A stretch of 64,000 nucleotides of DNA, from positions 1,984,001 through 2,048,000 of the forward strand of contig WUJK01000003.1 of the NCBI GenBank assembly GCA_011317545.1, in the 5' to 3' direction. The notes beneath the pieces are model-generated. The model was not told the DNA's origin and searched no databases. It was given only the letters and a program-made list of their open reading frames with translations. Within the stretch, counting starts at the first letter, position 1. The number at the start of each line of letters is the position of its first letter. This DNA is from Coniella vitis. Its lineage: Eukaryota; Ascomycota; Sordariomycetes; Diaporthales; Schizoparmaceae. A program made the position numbers and the translations under genes. This document shows, piece by piece, positions 1 through 11,496 of this stretch.

Positions 1-658
1 GAAATCGTATGGTTGTATGGCTGTCTTCCGGATTGTATGCAGGAGCGAGAGTGTACTCCAAACCGCAATTACTCTTTCCGGGAGCATTTTGGAATTGTAG
101 ATAGTCTGTACTATATACATAGTATGCAGCAATGTACTTACTACTAGTAGTACTATGTACTACTATGTATGTATCCAAAACCCCATGACCCCACTGCCCA
201 CAACGTATGCCTTACTCAGCAAGTCCCACTTTCCCAGACGTCCCCAGCCCTGTCGCTTGTATTGATCTCTCATAAACTCGGCGGGTCCCTCTGGCCCGTC
301 CTTTACTTTCCCGCAACACATGAATCTGTGTTTTGCGGTCAAGCACAAGCAGTCCAATCATCGCACGCTCAACTTTTGAAACATCATTTGAGGAACGATA
401 CTCGGGAATTACGGTCATCATCAATCACACCGTCGCGCGGAAATAGTGGTACATTCAACTGATAACGCTGCACCCGCCGTCATCCAAGAGCCGTAAAGAC
501 TGGTCAGGCCAACGAGAATTATCACAGACGCGATTTTTTGGTGTTTTTTTTTGGTGTCTTTTTTCTTGGAAGCGATGGAGTAGATCTTCTCCGCCCTCTC
601 TAATTGGCAGCAGCAGATAGCTCCACCGGCTCATGACGGGTCCTTGGCTCTTCCACCA
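1..658. other. Intergenic region upstream of the MED16 gene
   Basis: No convincing coding region is seen; the short open frames on both strands look like chance. Three copies of the 9-bp motif TACATAGTA/TACTATGTA lie at 116-124, 151-159 and 161-169. A T-rich stretch at about 534-567 is the only other compositional feature before the MED16 start. The region probably holds the MED16 promoter and 5' leader (inference). Confidence 0.5.
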
Positions 659-3600
659 ATGACTTCGTCCAAAATGCCTCTAATGCTAGAGGAACATATC
701 GATGCCCTGGGAGGCGGCATCCCGAATATGGACGACGACTTGTTTGGAGACGATGTTCTGCCAATGACCTCTCGACCACCCAGCAAGCAACTACAACAAC
801 GTCTGGACGAGATGCGAAGCCGTGGGTGCTGCCGGTACTTCAAACCTTACCCCTAGCACCTCTTTTGACCTTGTCCACGACAGCTAACCATCGATTCCCA
901 GCACCATTGCCTTCTCCAAGCACGGTATAATCGCTTCTGTCACACCAGATGGCACCAATGTCAACCTGCAGTGTCCTCGTGCCAAGCCCAAGGATGGCTC
1001 CTGGGAGCTGAACGAGCCAATGCAGTGCTCCATGCTTCCTACGCCTCTACCCGGAGGACCTATCGTGCATCTGGCCTGGGCTCCCACTTCGATACCAGAG
1101 CTGGCTGTCATAGATGCCTTTGGCCGGATATGTTTGCTAAGCTTCCCTGTGCATCTCAACAAGGCCGCGCTCATCAGAAAGTGGGATGTGGATTCTCAGG
1201 ATGACTTGCACTCCGTCGTCGGCTGCTACTGGTTACCCATCATGAGAGGAACAGTGAGTCAAAATCACACCTGCCTGCCTAGTTTAAGAACTGTATTTGA
1301 CCTACTCGATTAGTACAATCTCTGCACTGCACCGGCTGTCAAGGAAAATGACAAGTATCAGTTCATCACCAATGTTCATCAGAACTTTGGCCCCTGCCAC
1401 CCTAATTCTCAAAAGAGCGCCTTAGTTTGCGTGACTGCAAGCGGGTTGCTCAAGCTTCTCTTCTCGCAAAATAATAACCAGCTACAAGAAATCCATTTGG
1501 AAATGGAGAGTGTGGCGTCCTCGGATGACCTGATCACTCACGCGGCCATCTGTTCTGAGCGAGGTACGTCTTCCGCCTTCCGGACTTTCAGAAACCAAAC
1601 TCGTGCTAACTCACAACCAGGAAAGCTCCTAATTGTGCTTGCCACTGTATCTAAGCAGCTGAAAGTGGTCATCGCCGAGATCAACTGGGGCGTCTCACAG
1701 CCGCAGGATAAACAGGTCCCTCCCGGGAGCCTCCCACTCAGGCCCTCCCTCAAAATCGACCATATACATACAGCGAACTTGCTACAGCAAGATTCTGTCG
1801 ATTCCCACCTGGACTCGTCAATGGACCTGCTGTCGTTCTTGGAAGTCCTCCCTCCAATCTTGGACGTCAGAAACAAGTCTATGACGCCGGCCATGATATT
1901 GGCAGGCAGGTCGCATCTTCCCCTGCCACAGTCACACTACAACCTTGACCATGAGAGCATCATAGACCGTTGGGATATTGCCTTGGATCAACCTCAGAAA
2001 TTGCACCCCGCTTTTGAGCAACGCGGCTCGAAAGGTGGCGCCGTATCGTCGCCGGGCAATATTGCAGCCCTGCGCAAGCGCGATTCGACTGTTTTGAACA
2101 AGATCATCGTGTCTGTCGAGACTACACTGAGCGGCAAGATTATCTGCCTTGGTTTCAGCGACGGTACCGTTCAGTATCGAGACCGGATGACCATGAGTGA
2201 AATATCACAAGAAGAGAACGTGAAGCACATGTTGATCATGCAGCAGGCTGGCTTTCATTTTGCGGATGAAAAGCCGAGCTTGCAGATTTCCTTCTCGCCC
2301 AATAACTGCTCTTATGCGCAATTATGTGAGAATGGCAAGGTGAGGTGGCACAGCCTCTCATATGCAATGGAACAAATCGACGAACCAACGACAGATGCTC
2401 GCTATGAGGCGGTGCTTGCCAGTGTCATCATGGCCTTTGCCAACTCTGGTCATCAGCTTAATAACTTTGACGATGTTCTCGCTGTTGCAAGGCCTTTTGT
2501 GGACAAGTATCCGCGGTTCCTTCATGATCTCCTCATAAAAGTGGTCTTCATGCTCAACGTGACTGTTGACTACTCGGAGGCTGGCTCACAAGATCAGCTT
2601 CCCCGCAACGCGCAATTGCATTATGTGATGAGTATCATCAACCACTTTGCTTTCCGCGGCGATTTCAAGCCGAAGACGTTTGGCGGAAAGTTCATCTCAC
2701 TGGGTATGAGCCTTCGGAATATTTGTATCCTCCTTGTCATGGCAAGTAGTGCGATTAATGAGCGCATGAGAGAAAAGATCAACCCTCTCGATGACCCTGG
2801 TAAGTAACTTACACCATTTATTTGTTGCCTATCCGTTCGAAAGATACAACGCTAACAGTCTATCAGAGGCCGTCATAGTGCTGTCCAGCAGCATTAAGTG
2901 GGTCATTGACCTAATGTCCTGGATGACTGATGGTCTTTTCCTCCTTCGCGATGACACGCAATTCACTGCATTGCTAGAGGACCCTCGGAGCTTTGCTGAA
3001 ATGACGGAATATCTCAAAAGCAAGCAAAATGTGTCTCTGCATCTGTTGTTGTGTTCATCAACAAGATGGTTGCTTGCCGCAGTCATCCGACGGTTCCCTT
3101 TCCTCTTAAGCATATGTCACAAGGCCATGCAGGTGCTAGACAATAGGCCTTCTGGGGACACAACCGAATCATCATCCACAGCTACTAGTCAGTCTCTGCA
3201 CCGAGCCTACGCAAGATTGCAGTATTGCATTACGTCGGATCTCATTAAAATCGAAGAGTTCGACAAGCTGTTAGCTTTTGTATCCGAACAAGTCAAGCAG
3301 ACATACCAAGCTTCGCTGGTCAACTTGCAACAAAACAAACCACAACCGCCCGGTCAGCAGAAACCCGGCCAGCCGAGCCCGGCGGAGCAAGCAGCAAAAA
3401 AGGCACAGGCACACTGTGAATTGTCGATTCTTCTTGCCGAACAGCCACCGCAGAGCTTCCAGAACTTGGTCAAGAAATTGTTCGAAGTAGACCTCCAAAA
3501 TATCATGGGGTCGACAAATCGCTCCAAACTTTTCTTCACAGACTTTCCGCTGCTGGAAGTCGCTGATAGTCTTAGCATATTAGCCAAGCGCAAACGCGAA

Positions 3601-3900
3601 GGCAAATATGTTGACGTCTTTAGGCGAATAGAACACCGAGCGCCACAGCTAGCCCGTGAGTTGGCCAATGCAACACAAGGCGATGGCTTCATGGACGCAA
3701 AAACCCTTCACCAGCCCGAACAGGGGCTTCACCATAACGGAGAGGCATCTGGTGGCTCCTCGGATCAACCTGGATTCCGTAGGTGTACAAGGTGTTGCAG
3801 CGTCATGGAAGAACTTCAGACTGGACGGCCGGGCTTTAATATCCTCGTGAGCCTGCAAAGGAAGTGTTCTTGTGGAGGAAGCTGGGCTGTCGCGGCGTAA
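659..3900 (+). CDS. MED16: Mediator complex subunit 16 (Med16/Sin4 family)
   Basis: Predicted tail-module subunit of the nuclear Mediator complex, which links transcription factors to RNA polymerase II. I read five exons: 659-834, 902-1253, 1314-1563, 1621-2799 and 2867-3900, about 996 residues, typical for fungal Med16. All introns are GT-AG, and the 57-nt third intron has a TGCTAAC branch site and is in frame, so it could be missed by ORF calling. Exon 1 ends in an RGCC stretch that continues as RTIAFSKHG, the family's conserved N-terminus before the WD40-like propeller. The last 50 residues are Cys-rich (CTRC...CSCGGSW), matching the conserved C-terminal Cys motif. The start is the ATG at 659; the ATG at 674 has a better AAA context and gives a protein starting MPLMLEEH. 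An upstream TTG at 644 is in frame but unlikely in a eukaryote. Confidence 0.92.
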
Positions 3901-4618
3901 TGGTCGGGTTCCAACTGCATCTAGGTTGAGGGGCCCCTGTGCTTCCTTCTTCTTTGCATGTGCTTATGCGTTTTGAGACCAAGCTGTGAGAGCGGATACG
4001 GCTTGAATGCCGAACAACCTTAGTTGCTGTATTGGATAGCAATGATCGAATTGGAATATCAGTGCCAGAAGCGTGTACCGAATATACTCTGCACATGTCT
4101 TGGATGCGAATCCTTTATTTCCGTGAAGCCATCTGAGGCATTTTTACGAATGCGATACAATGTGCATGCACTTTGCTTGCCCCATATCAGCCGTAATTTG
4201 ACTTCGTCTTCATGTAGCAACGTCCAGGAATGGTCTCTGACGCGAATGTTAAAGCCTGTATATGTGATCGTTACAAAACAACCAAGATACGACCTTTTGG
4301 TCATCTATCTTCAATGGCACTTACATGTAAAGTCCCATGTTTGTGTGCTTCGTCAATGCGGCTGTCATCGCATGCATATTTCTCCTCTGATCCGGAAAAT
4401 CTTATGCATATTCGGTACCACTTCACCCGGCTAAGCTGAACACATCGACATTCACATTATTCCATCACTCATCAGAGAGATCTCCACGACCCAAACTGTT
4501 AGCTCTGAAGTCCATTTCTTTCGATTCCGGGAGCCGAGTGAGTCTACCCACATTCTTGCGGCATATCGATACTGAAGCAGCCGGCAGACCATAACCTAAC
4601 TGCAGTGCATTTCGCATC
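3901..4618. other. Intergenic region between MED16 and the GH5 gene
   Basis: These 718 bases hold the MED16 3' region and the GH5 promoter. Several open frames of up to about 136 codons run through it on the plus strand, but they lack recognisable protein features and I read them as chance. No motif stands out. Confidence 0.5.
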
Positions 4619-6336
4619 ATGAGAGGTATGCTACTCGCGCCTCTTTTTCTGGCGCTCCTCGCAACAGCAGCGAGCAGCCACCCCCTTTTCTCCTCATCCC
4701 CATCCTCCTCACCACCAGCACCACCACTACTACCAGCAGAAAGCGACATCCGCGACATTGCCATCACCCGCAACGGCTCCTCGCTCTTCCTCGGCTCGAC
4801 GCAATGGCACGCCGTGGGCCCAAACATTTACTGGCTCGGCCTCGACGAGAACGTCGTCCCACCACCCGACTCATCCACACCATTCTACGCCCCTCTGGAG
4901 GCATCGTACCCGACAAAGGGCCGCATAACGGAAATCATGGCAACGGTGAAAGCGCTGGGTGGGACAATGGTGCGCGCGCACACGTTGGGTGTGAGTACCG
5001 GGAATCCGCTGAGTATTTGGCCTGTGAGGGGTGAGGTGAATGAGGAGGCGTTTGAGAGTGTGGATTGGGCGGTTGCGCAGGCGAGGGCATATGGAATTAG
5101 ATTGTTGGTGCCATTGACAGATAACTATGTGAGTTTTTGGATCCCCCCCCCCCTTTTTTTTTTTCCCCCTTCCTCTCTTTTGTTTTCTTCTTGGCTTGTA
5201 GGTTATGATTTCCTCGTGCTTTTGTACCTGCTTCATCATGTTTGAATCAAAGTAAATACTGATTGGCTGGCCACCTAGGACTACTATCACGGCGGGAAAT
5301 ACAATTTCCTCCGCTGGGCAGGCTTCAACCTCACCCAAACCGCCAACTCCACCAGCCCCGTCATCCAGCAATTCTACACAAACGAGACCATCATATCCTC
5401 CTTCAAATCCTACATCCACACACTGGTCACGCACGTCAACCGATACACGAACCTGACCTATGCCCAAGACCCGACCATTTTCGCCTACGAGAGCGGCAAT
5501 GAGCTCGCCGGTCCTGTATGGGGCGACATGGACGTGCCTGTTGACTGGGTGCGCGAAATTGGCTCCTACGTGAAGCAGTTGGCCCCGGACAAGTTGTTTG
5601 TCGATGGCACGTATGGGGTGAACAGCAGTCATTTTGCGGTTGAGGAGGTGGACCTGTTTTCGGATCATTTCTATCCAATCAATATCACCAAGTTGGAGGA
5701 CGATTTGGAGCTAGGCAAGTTTCCAGAAGCCTCGGCCTTGAGGGATACCTTGAAGCTAACACCTGCGATCCGATTTTCCGTTTTTTGGTCTGTCTGGTCG
5801 CTGATGTGATGACTTCTATCCGCACAGTTGCTTCCGCAGACAAGGCTTATTTTGCGGGTGAGTTCGATTGGGTGGGCTCGACGGACGGTGGCGCCACACC
5901 TGACGGCGACTCGTTGGCAGAGTGGTTCTCCATCATTCGCAGGAGTCCCGTAGCTGCAGGTGACGCCTTCTGGAGCATCTTTGGACATGATGTGCCGAAC
6001 TGCCATGTAAGTGTTGTTGGTTGTCAATCCATTCCAACATTTGCTATGAATGTTGCTTTTCAGACCGTGGACAGTGACGGAGTTTACTGAACCGGGTTTT
6101 CATAGGTCTTTGTAAACCATTCTGATGGCTATACGATGCAATACAACAACCCAGAGAACTCTGCCTACACCACGAGCCGTATTGAGCTAGTCCGACAGCA
6201 CTTTGTTGAGATGAGCGCTGGGTTGAACATCAGCGTCAACTCCTCGCTCCCGGTTGTGGCTTGTCCTTCGTCGCCAAAAGGCGATTTCAGCAGCGTTAGA
6301 TATCAAGAACTAGATAGGCCGGCTAGTGTGTCGTAG
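4619..6336 (+). CDS. Secreted glycoside hydrolase family 5, mannan endo-1,4-beta-mannosidase-like
   Basis: Likely extracellular (beta/alpha)8 hydrolase acting on beta-mannan or a related polysaccharide. Exons 4619-5128, 5279-5714, 5828-6006 and 6106-6336 give about 451 residues. Residues 1-20 form a clear signal peptide (MRGMLLAPLFLALLATAASS), followed by a Ser/Pro/Ala-rich linker to about residue 45. The GH5 acid/base Glu is at about 245 (ESGNELAG) and the nucleophile Glu at about 327 (YFAGEFDW), about 82 residues apart. An N-terminal GPNIYWLGLDEN segment and many N-x-S/T sites are present. The second intron begins with GC rather than GT (AG|GCAAGT), and only that junction restores DLELVASADKAYFAGE. 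The first intron contains a long C11-T11-C5 tract. The GH5 subfamily and exact substrate cannot be fixed by eye. Confidence 0.85.
5129..5278 (+). other. Intron 1 of the GH5 gene with a homopolymeric polypyrimidine tract
   Basis: A 150-nt intron (GTGAGT...CCTAG) containing C11 (5143-5153), T11 (5154-5164) and C5 (5165-5169). The tract is too far from the acceptor to be an ordinary polypyrimidine tract. It may be length-variable or affected by sequencing error, but it does not touch the reading frame. Confidence 0.8.
5715..5827 (+). other. GC-AG intron in the GH5 gene
   Basis: Donor AG|GCAAGT (5715 on) and acceptor CGCACAG (ending 5827), 113 nt. Apart from C at position 2 the donor is a perfect consensus, as is usual for GC donors. 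Splicing here keeps phase 1 and joins the barrel strands leading to the nucleophile Glu. Confidence 0.85.
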
Positions 6337-6616
6337 CCTCCGAGGCAGTGACGGCTGGCATGACAATATAAGCCAGGTATGATCTCAGGACTTGAAGACA
6401 GATCAGAGAGCACCTGTGAGACGCAAGCAGTTGTGATCACCGTGCAATTTCATGCCATGTGCATGGGGACGTGAAGCTGGATGTCTTGTCACAGTGGAAG
6501 TTCTGTCTCCGTCTCCACCGTATCATCATTAGCATGCCATTCACCGACTCAATTCGCGCCAAAGCCCACCCACTCAGAGCCTTATCTACACCCACGGCCA
6601 ATTATCATAGTATAAC

Positions 6617-7434
6617 CTATTGTCCCTGTAAAGCGTGCTGCTTTGGATCCCACACCATCGCATACAAGAATGTCACCGCTTCATCTCCTTCTACCTGCAC
6701 AGCGACCGTCCCCAGCTCTATAAATCCAAGACGCGGGTATATATTCCGAGCCAGCGGCGCAGCCAGCAGAGTGGCCGCCACGCCATCTTGTACAGCGCGA
6801 TTCATGCCCCAGCGCACGAGTGCTCCGGCCATGCCCCGACGCGCAAAGGATGGGTGTGTGCCCAACGCCTGGAGATGAATCTGCTCCGTCCCGTATACAG
6901 CATCCAGATACTGCGCCCGACCCTCGTGAGCCGCGTGTGTGTGTTGGGCAGCATGTGCTGGGTGGACGTCCCGCCGTGTCGCTGCGCCATGGGCTTGAAG
7001 ATACTCGGCAACTAAGACAAAGGACACATGTTTTGTATTAGGGTCACGCCGATACGGACTTTGAAAGGCAGAAGAGGCTCTTTTGATTTACCACTATGAG
7101 GCTGGTAGTTGTTGCCTTTCCCCGATTTCCGAAAATTGACATATGACACATCCCACGCAGCATACGCACCGGTCTGCCACGCATTGCTCGCTTCATCGTA
7201 TACCTCTGCGACTAGAACGGCCCAGTCCTGGCTGTATGGAGCCGTCAACCAGGCTTCCACCAGCACGCGGAAGTACTTTCTGTGGTCGTCTGCGTGCTCG
7301 AGGCGATGGGCAAAGCGGTAATCCCACCACTCCTTGTCCCCCGGCATTGCAGCAATCAAGACATCCGTGACGGCATCCACGGCATCGAGGCCAGCCTGAC
7401 GCACACGTATGCGGCTGTCTTCGCTGAGGGCCAT
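6617..7434 (-). CDS. GNAT-family N-acetyltransferase
   Basis: Predicted acetyl-CoA-dependent N-acetyltransferase of unknown substrate, probably cytosolic as no signal or membrane segment is seen. Exons on the minus strand are 7434-7092 and 7011-6617, joined by an 80-nt intron (GTAAAT...CTTAG), giving about 245 residues. The start MALSEDSRIRVRQAG precedes a typical GNAT beginning (DAVDAVTDVLIAAMPGD). The acetyl-CoA loop is seen as LGTHPSFARRGMAGALVRWG in the second exon, followed by a conserved NIYPRLGF, where the Tyr is the likely general acid. The frame is open upstream to about 7647 but those codons do not look family-like. It converges with the GH5 gene, 280 bases apart. Family certain, substrate unknown. 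Confidence 0.85.
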
Positions 7435-8093
7435 TGCAAAGAGGTTATCGAGTCTTGGGTGCTTGACTCCTCGGTCGTAAAATAGCCGTCGAAAGCGTCC
7501 CACAAGTGTGTCGAAGGAGAAATTCGATACGGAATTCTGCAGGTGGCAGATCGCTCTACGTGGATATGGCGATAATCGTCGGGCCCCATTGAAATAATTC
7601 AGCTTGTGATAATAAGTAAGCTGCCACCCTGCACCGGCGTGAGTCACTTGAGCAAACGATGCTCATGCTTGGAAATACAGGAACTACCTGCAACTAGGGG
7701 CAAAGGCGGTGTAAGGTGTTGCCAAATGTTGATCATGCTGCTTGGCGTTCCTCATATTGGGCTCTCGTCATCTTGATGGGGAAGGAGGCGCTAACATACG
7801 TGCGATGGTTTTGATGGTTTTTCTCTCTCTTTTTTTTCTTCTTTTTTTTCTTCTGGGCAAGAGCTGGACTTGCTAGGCCATGCTGGCTACGAGACGCTTT
7901 CCTCAACGTTGATCCAAGCCGCTTGATGCCTTCGGACCCTTGCATTCCAAGCCTGCGTACGTATTGTGTACGTATTGGAAGCTTGTCCTTGACAAACTTT
8001 GGGAAAGTGCAAACGTACATAGTAAAGCAGGTGCGATTAAAACGCAGACGGCAAAGCTCAAGGTATATCAATGTGATAAACGTATAAGTATAG
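7435..8093. other. Region between the GNAT gene and an orphan exon
   Basis: Holds the likely GNAT promoter and a long T-rich tract at about 7824-7854. One TACATAGTA copy lies at 8016-8024. A 159-codon frame on the minus strand (7733-8212) includes a poly-Lys stretch made only by the T tract and shows no protein-like features. A missing 5' exon of the next plus-strand gene could lie here, but I could not place it. Confidence 0.4.
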
Positions 8094-8567
8094 CTTAACA
8101 GATGCCGCTCAACAAGTGCCCAGGGAAGCTTTTCCTTTCCTTTCTGCGATACAATCAATAAGCTCACCACAGTCACGGGTGAGATTGCCCCAGATCGTCC
8201 GCGAAACCACAAAGAAAATAGAGACGAAAAAAAGAGAGACCCTTTCTATCCCAAAGCAAAGATCTCTTCAAGCACAATCAGGAAGCCACCCACAAACAAA
8301 CCCTCCTCTTCTTCGAACTCTTCGAGCAGAGCACACCAGAATCAGAAGCAAACATCCTCCTCATCCACGAGCCCAAGCTCTGATAGCCAGTTTGTGCCCC
8401 AAACCAACCACCACATCATCAAGGACGGCTGGGGCGACAGGCGCACTTTCCAGGCCTCCTACGGTCTATCCATGACGCCACAGGGCATTGAGGAGGGCAA
8501 CGCGATTCTAGACGCCATGCGCCAGGCTGACCTTGACGCGCACAATACTCGCAATAACGGAAAGTAA
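8094..8567 (+). CDS. Terminal exon(s) of an unrecognised small protein (partial model)
   Basis: A 157-codon plus-strand frame is open from 8094 to the stop at 8565-8567. It has no ATG until 8472, so a spliced upstream start exon is expected. The end reads like a conserved domain: HHIIKDGWGDRRTFQASYGL, then SMTPQGIEEGNAILDAMRQA. The middle is Lys/Arg- and Ser-rich, consistent with a disordered linker. The pattern of small fungal proteins ending in a GWGDR...SYGL...GIEEGN block feels familiar, but I cannot name a family. The boundaries upstream of about 8370 are uncertain, and an additional intron (a GTGAGA donor lies at about 8177) is possible. It converges with the cysteinyl-tRNA synthetase gene. 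Confidence 0.45.
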   Translation, partial: LNRCRSTSAQGSFSFPFCDTINKLTTVTGEIAPDRPRNHKENRDEKKRDPFYPKAKISSSTIRKPPTNKPSSSSNSSSRAHQNQKQTSSSSTSPSSDSQFVPQTNHHIIKDGWGDRRTFQASYGLSMTPQGIEEGNAILDAMRQADLDAHNTRNNGK

Positions 8568-8812
8568 AAGTGCATCGGGTGGGATGTCTCTCTGCCTTTT
8601 GGAGCCATCGGTTCTTTGGAAGCAAGATTATTGCTGACTAGGACATCGGGGGAGAAGACGGCCGGTGCAAAATGGACGAATAGTGGTAATCATGGAGGCT
8701 AGGGATCACGGTCGAGTTTGTACCTTGAGGCAGTTTTGGAAAAAGCACTGATTATCGTGTACGACAGAAGACACTTGATGAATAAATCCCACAACGCTCA
8801 ACTTTAACTATT

Positions 8813-11496
8813 CTATGCCGTGCCTTGCCGCTTGAGCCAGTCCTCGTGCAACTTCTTCTGCCTCTGCCAATCCTTTTGCAGCTTCTTTTGCCTGCTCTTG
8901 GTGAGCTCCTCACCACTGGCATCCTTGGTAGGCAGGCCATTCTCATCCCAGGCCGAGAATTCTGCCGTCTTGAACATCTCGAGATGGCTCACCTTGGCCT
9001 TTTCGTCTGCCTGGCGCTTCTTCTCCGCCTCTTCGGCCTCTCTCTTCGCCTTAGCCGCAGCCTTCTCAGCAACAGCACGCTCGCGCTCTAGACGAGCCTC
9101 CTTGACCAACTTATCCACCGGCCGAACCAGCGCAGGCTGTCTGTCGCGGTCCTCCAAGTAAATGTCGAGATCCCAAAGCCGGATGTCGCGAAGTTGATCG
9201 CAGAGAGCGAGGATATCCTTGGCAGGCGCCTTCTCACTTGCAAGCTTCTTGACATCTGTTTGGAATTGCGTAAACACCTTCTCGTACTTTTCCACGCTGC
9301 CATCCGTGGACGCGGATGCGGAAGGCTTCACCTTGTCTACTATTTCTAGTAATTGCGCGTGGTCCAGTGGACCGGATCGGGCCTTTTCGCGGACCTCGTC
9401 CCGCAGCTGCGAGACAGGGTAAATGAAGGGTTGCGCCTCCGAGGGAATGTCCACTCCAGACCAAGCCACGCGACTGGTGTCCTTGAAGTCACCCTTCTGA
9501 TCCAGCCCAAGGATTGTCAATATTCTTGTTATCCAGCGGGCAATCGTGAGGGTGGCGTCGTCAGGTACATCGCTCATGACGTTGTACTTGGAGACCAGCT
9601 CGGAAATGGCGCGCATTGCTGCAGGCGTGTTGAAAGAATCCCGGAAGGCCGTGTCAACTTCCTCCTCCGCGTTCTTGTGGGCTTCGAGAATTTGTTGCCT
9701 TGCAGCCTCAGCCTTGCTCTTGGCTTCTTCGATCTTTTCGTCGGTATCGGCCCCAACAGCATTGTAAGTGGCCTCGGAACCCTTTTGTTTCGAAATTCTT
9801 GCCGCGTCGGAGGTCTTGTAGAAAAAGTTGTTCATCTTGTCTTCAAATGATGTCGTCGCGCGTATAATTTCGTCTGTGACCTCTATACCGCTCTCCCAGG
9901 CTCCAAGCAAGAAAGCAATGCGAATGCTGCGGTAGGTCCACTCTTCTCTTTCCAGCGCTTTCCGAATGGTCGTAAAGTTCTTGAGGGACTTGCTCATCTT
10001 GGCCCCTGCGATGCTCAAATGCCCCATGTGCAGAAAGTAATTTGTCCATTGCTCTTTGCTGCCCCAATATGCCTCGGACTGGGCCAATTCATTATCGTGG
10101 TGCGGGAAGCGCAAGTCAACGCCTCCAGAGTGTATATCAAGCTTCTCACCCAGGACTTCAGAAGCCATGACTGAGCACTCAATGTGCCAGCCGGGCCGGC
10201 CTTCGCCCCAGGGGCTGGGCCAGGACGGCTCACCTGCCTTGCTTGCCTTCCAAAGTGCGAAATCTGCATCGTTCCGTTTTGTGGTCGTCTTGCTGGCGAG
10301 TGAGCCTTCTCCATCGGCCTGCAGAGCCTTGTCGTTCCTGCTCCAAGGCTCAAGGCGAGCGTAGGCACTGTTTGCGTATGTTAGCAAGTAATGCGGCCAA
10401 TAACTGCCACTGGATTAAGGGGTGTCACAGACTGGCCAGCCTTCTCGAAAGAGGCGATGTCAAAATACACAGAACCGTCTGCAGTTGCATAGGCAAAACC
10501 GTTGTCGATAATCTTCTGGATAAAGCTGACAATCTCTGGCACATACTCTGTGACCCTAGTGAGAACGTCAGGGTCGAGAACGTTGAGGGCGTGCATGTCG
10601 TCAAAGAAGCGTTGCTCAAACTTTTGCGTCAGTTTTGTGAAGATGGTGTAGTCTTTCGAGTCGACAGTCGCGCCATGTTGCACATCCAGGTATGGCAAAA
10701 GTATGTCTTCGGCGGCAGACCAAAACTGATCACCTCCTCCAGGCGCTTGCAGAGCAGTAGCTGCAGAGCCAGCCGTGTTCATGTGCATCTTCAGCTTGGC
10801 CTCTTTGTCGCCGGGCGTTTCGTTATCTCCTTCCAGGGCTTTCCCCTCCAACACCCTGGCGTACGCTTTGTTCTTCTCCACTTCGTAGACCTCGGGGGCC
10901 GTGTCCTCTGGTATTAATGGTAGGTTCTTCTTGAGGTAGTTCTTGAAAGCAACTTTCGCAGTGGAGAGGACGGTGTCGTCAACCTGGGGATGTTCGGTGC
11001 GGAAGCCCGCGAGAAGATGCTGCTGCCTTGCTCGGAGAATGATCTTGTCGTCGATATCCGTGATGTTCATGACGAACTTGACGTTGAATCCAAAATAAAA
11101 TTGGACGATTCGCCGGACAACGTCTGTTGAGACATAGTTGCGAGCACTGTATGAACCATTGTTAGCAACCAACCAGTGTTGGGCAGCCCATATGCGCACG
11201 CTTGCTCGCTTGTCCCGCGTTGAAACCGCAATATGGCCGCGATTATATAGGCCGTATCCAGTCTGCACACAGGAGCTGTAGAGGAGCCAAAGAACTCACT
11301 GGCCAAGATGCGCATCGTCGTAAACGGTAGGGCCGCAAGTATACCACAGAACCGTCTTGCCATCCGCACTGATAGGCACAAACTTGTCCTTTCTCCGGGT
11401 CAGAGAGTTGTAGACGGAGAGGTCTGGCAGGGCGACATCGTCGGGGAGGGGCTTAGGCGCAACCCAAGTGGGCTGCTGGCGGCTGGTGGAAGCCAT
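8813..11496 (-). CDS. Cysteinyl-tRNA synthetase, cytosolic type
   Basis: Class I aminoacyl-tRNA synthetase charging tRNA-Cys. Exons are 11496-11300, 11146-10433 and 10367-8813, about 821 residues, the size of fungal cytosolic enzymes. Class signatures are clear: the Zn-site start YTCGPTVYD at 52-60, HLGH at 63-66 (completed by splicing), GWHIECSVM at about 363-371, HHDNE at about 393-397 and KMSKS at 427-431. The last 110 residues form a charged Ala/Glu/Lys/Arg-rich helix and a Lys-rich tail, a usual eukaryotic extension. No mitochondrial presequence is obvious. The second intron uses a poor donor (CCA|GTCTGT) but a perfect TGCTAAC branch and CAG acceptor; among nearby GTs only this one keeps frame, giving [11 protein letters not shown]. 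It is divergent from the riboflavin synthase gene. Confidence 0.95.

Noticed and set aside
644..658. TTG at 644 as the MED16 start
   Set aside because: Non-ATG starts are rare in fungal nuclear genes and two in-frame ATGs follow within 30 bases.
7733..8212. 159-codon minus-strand frame
   Set aside because: Its poly-Lys stretch comes only from a T-rich tract, it overlaps the better-supported plus-strand exon, and it has no domain or sensible composition.
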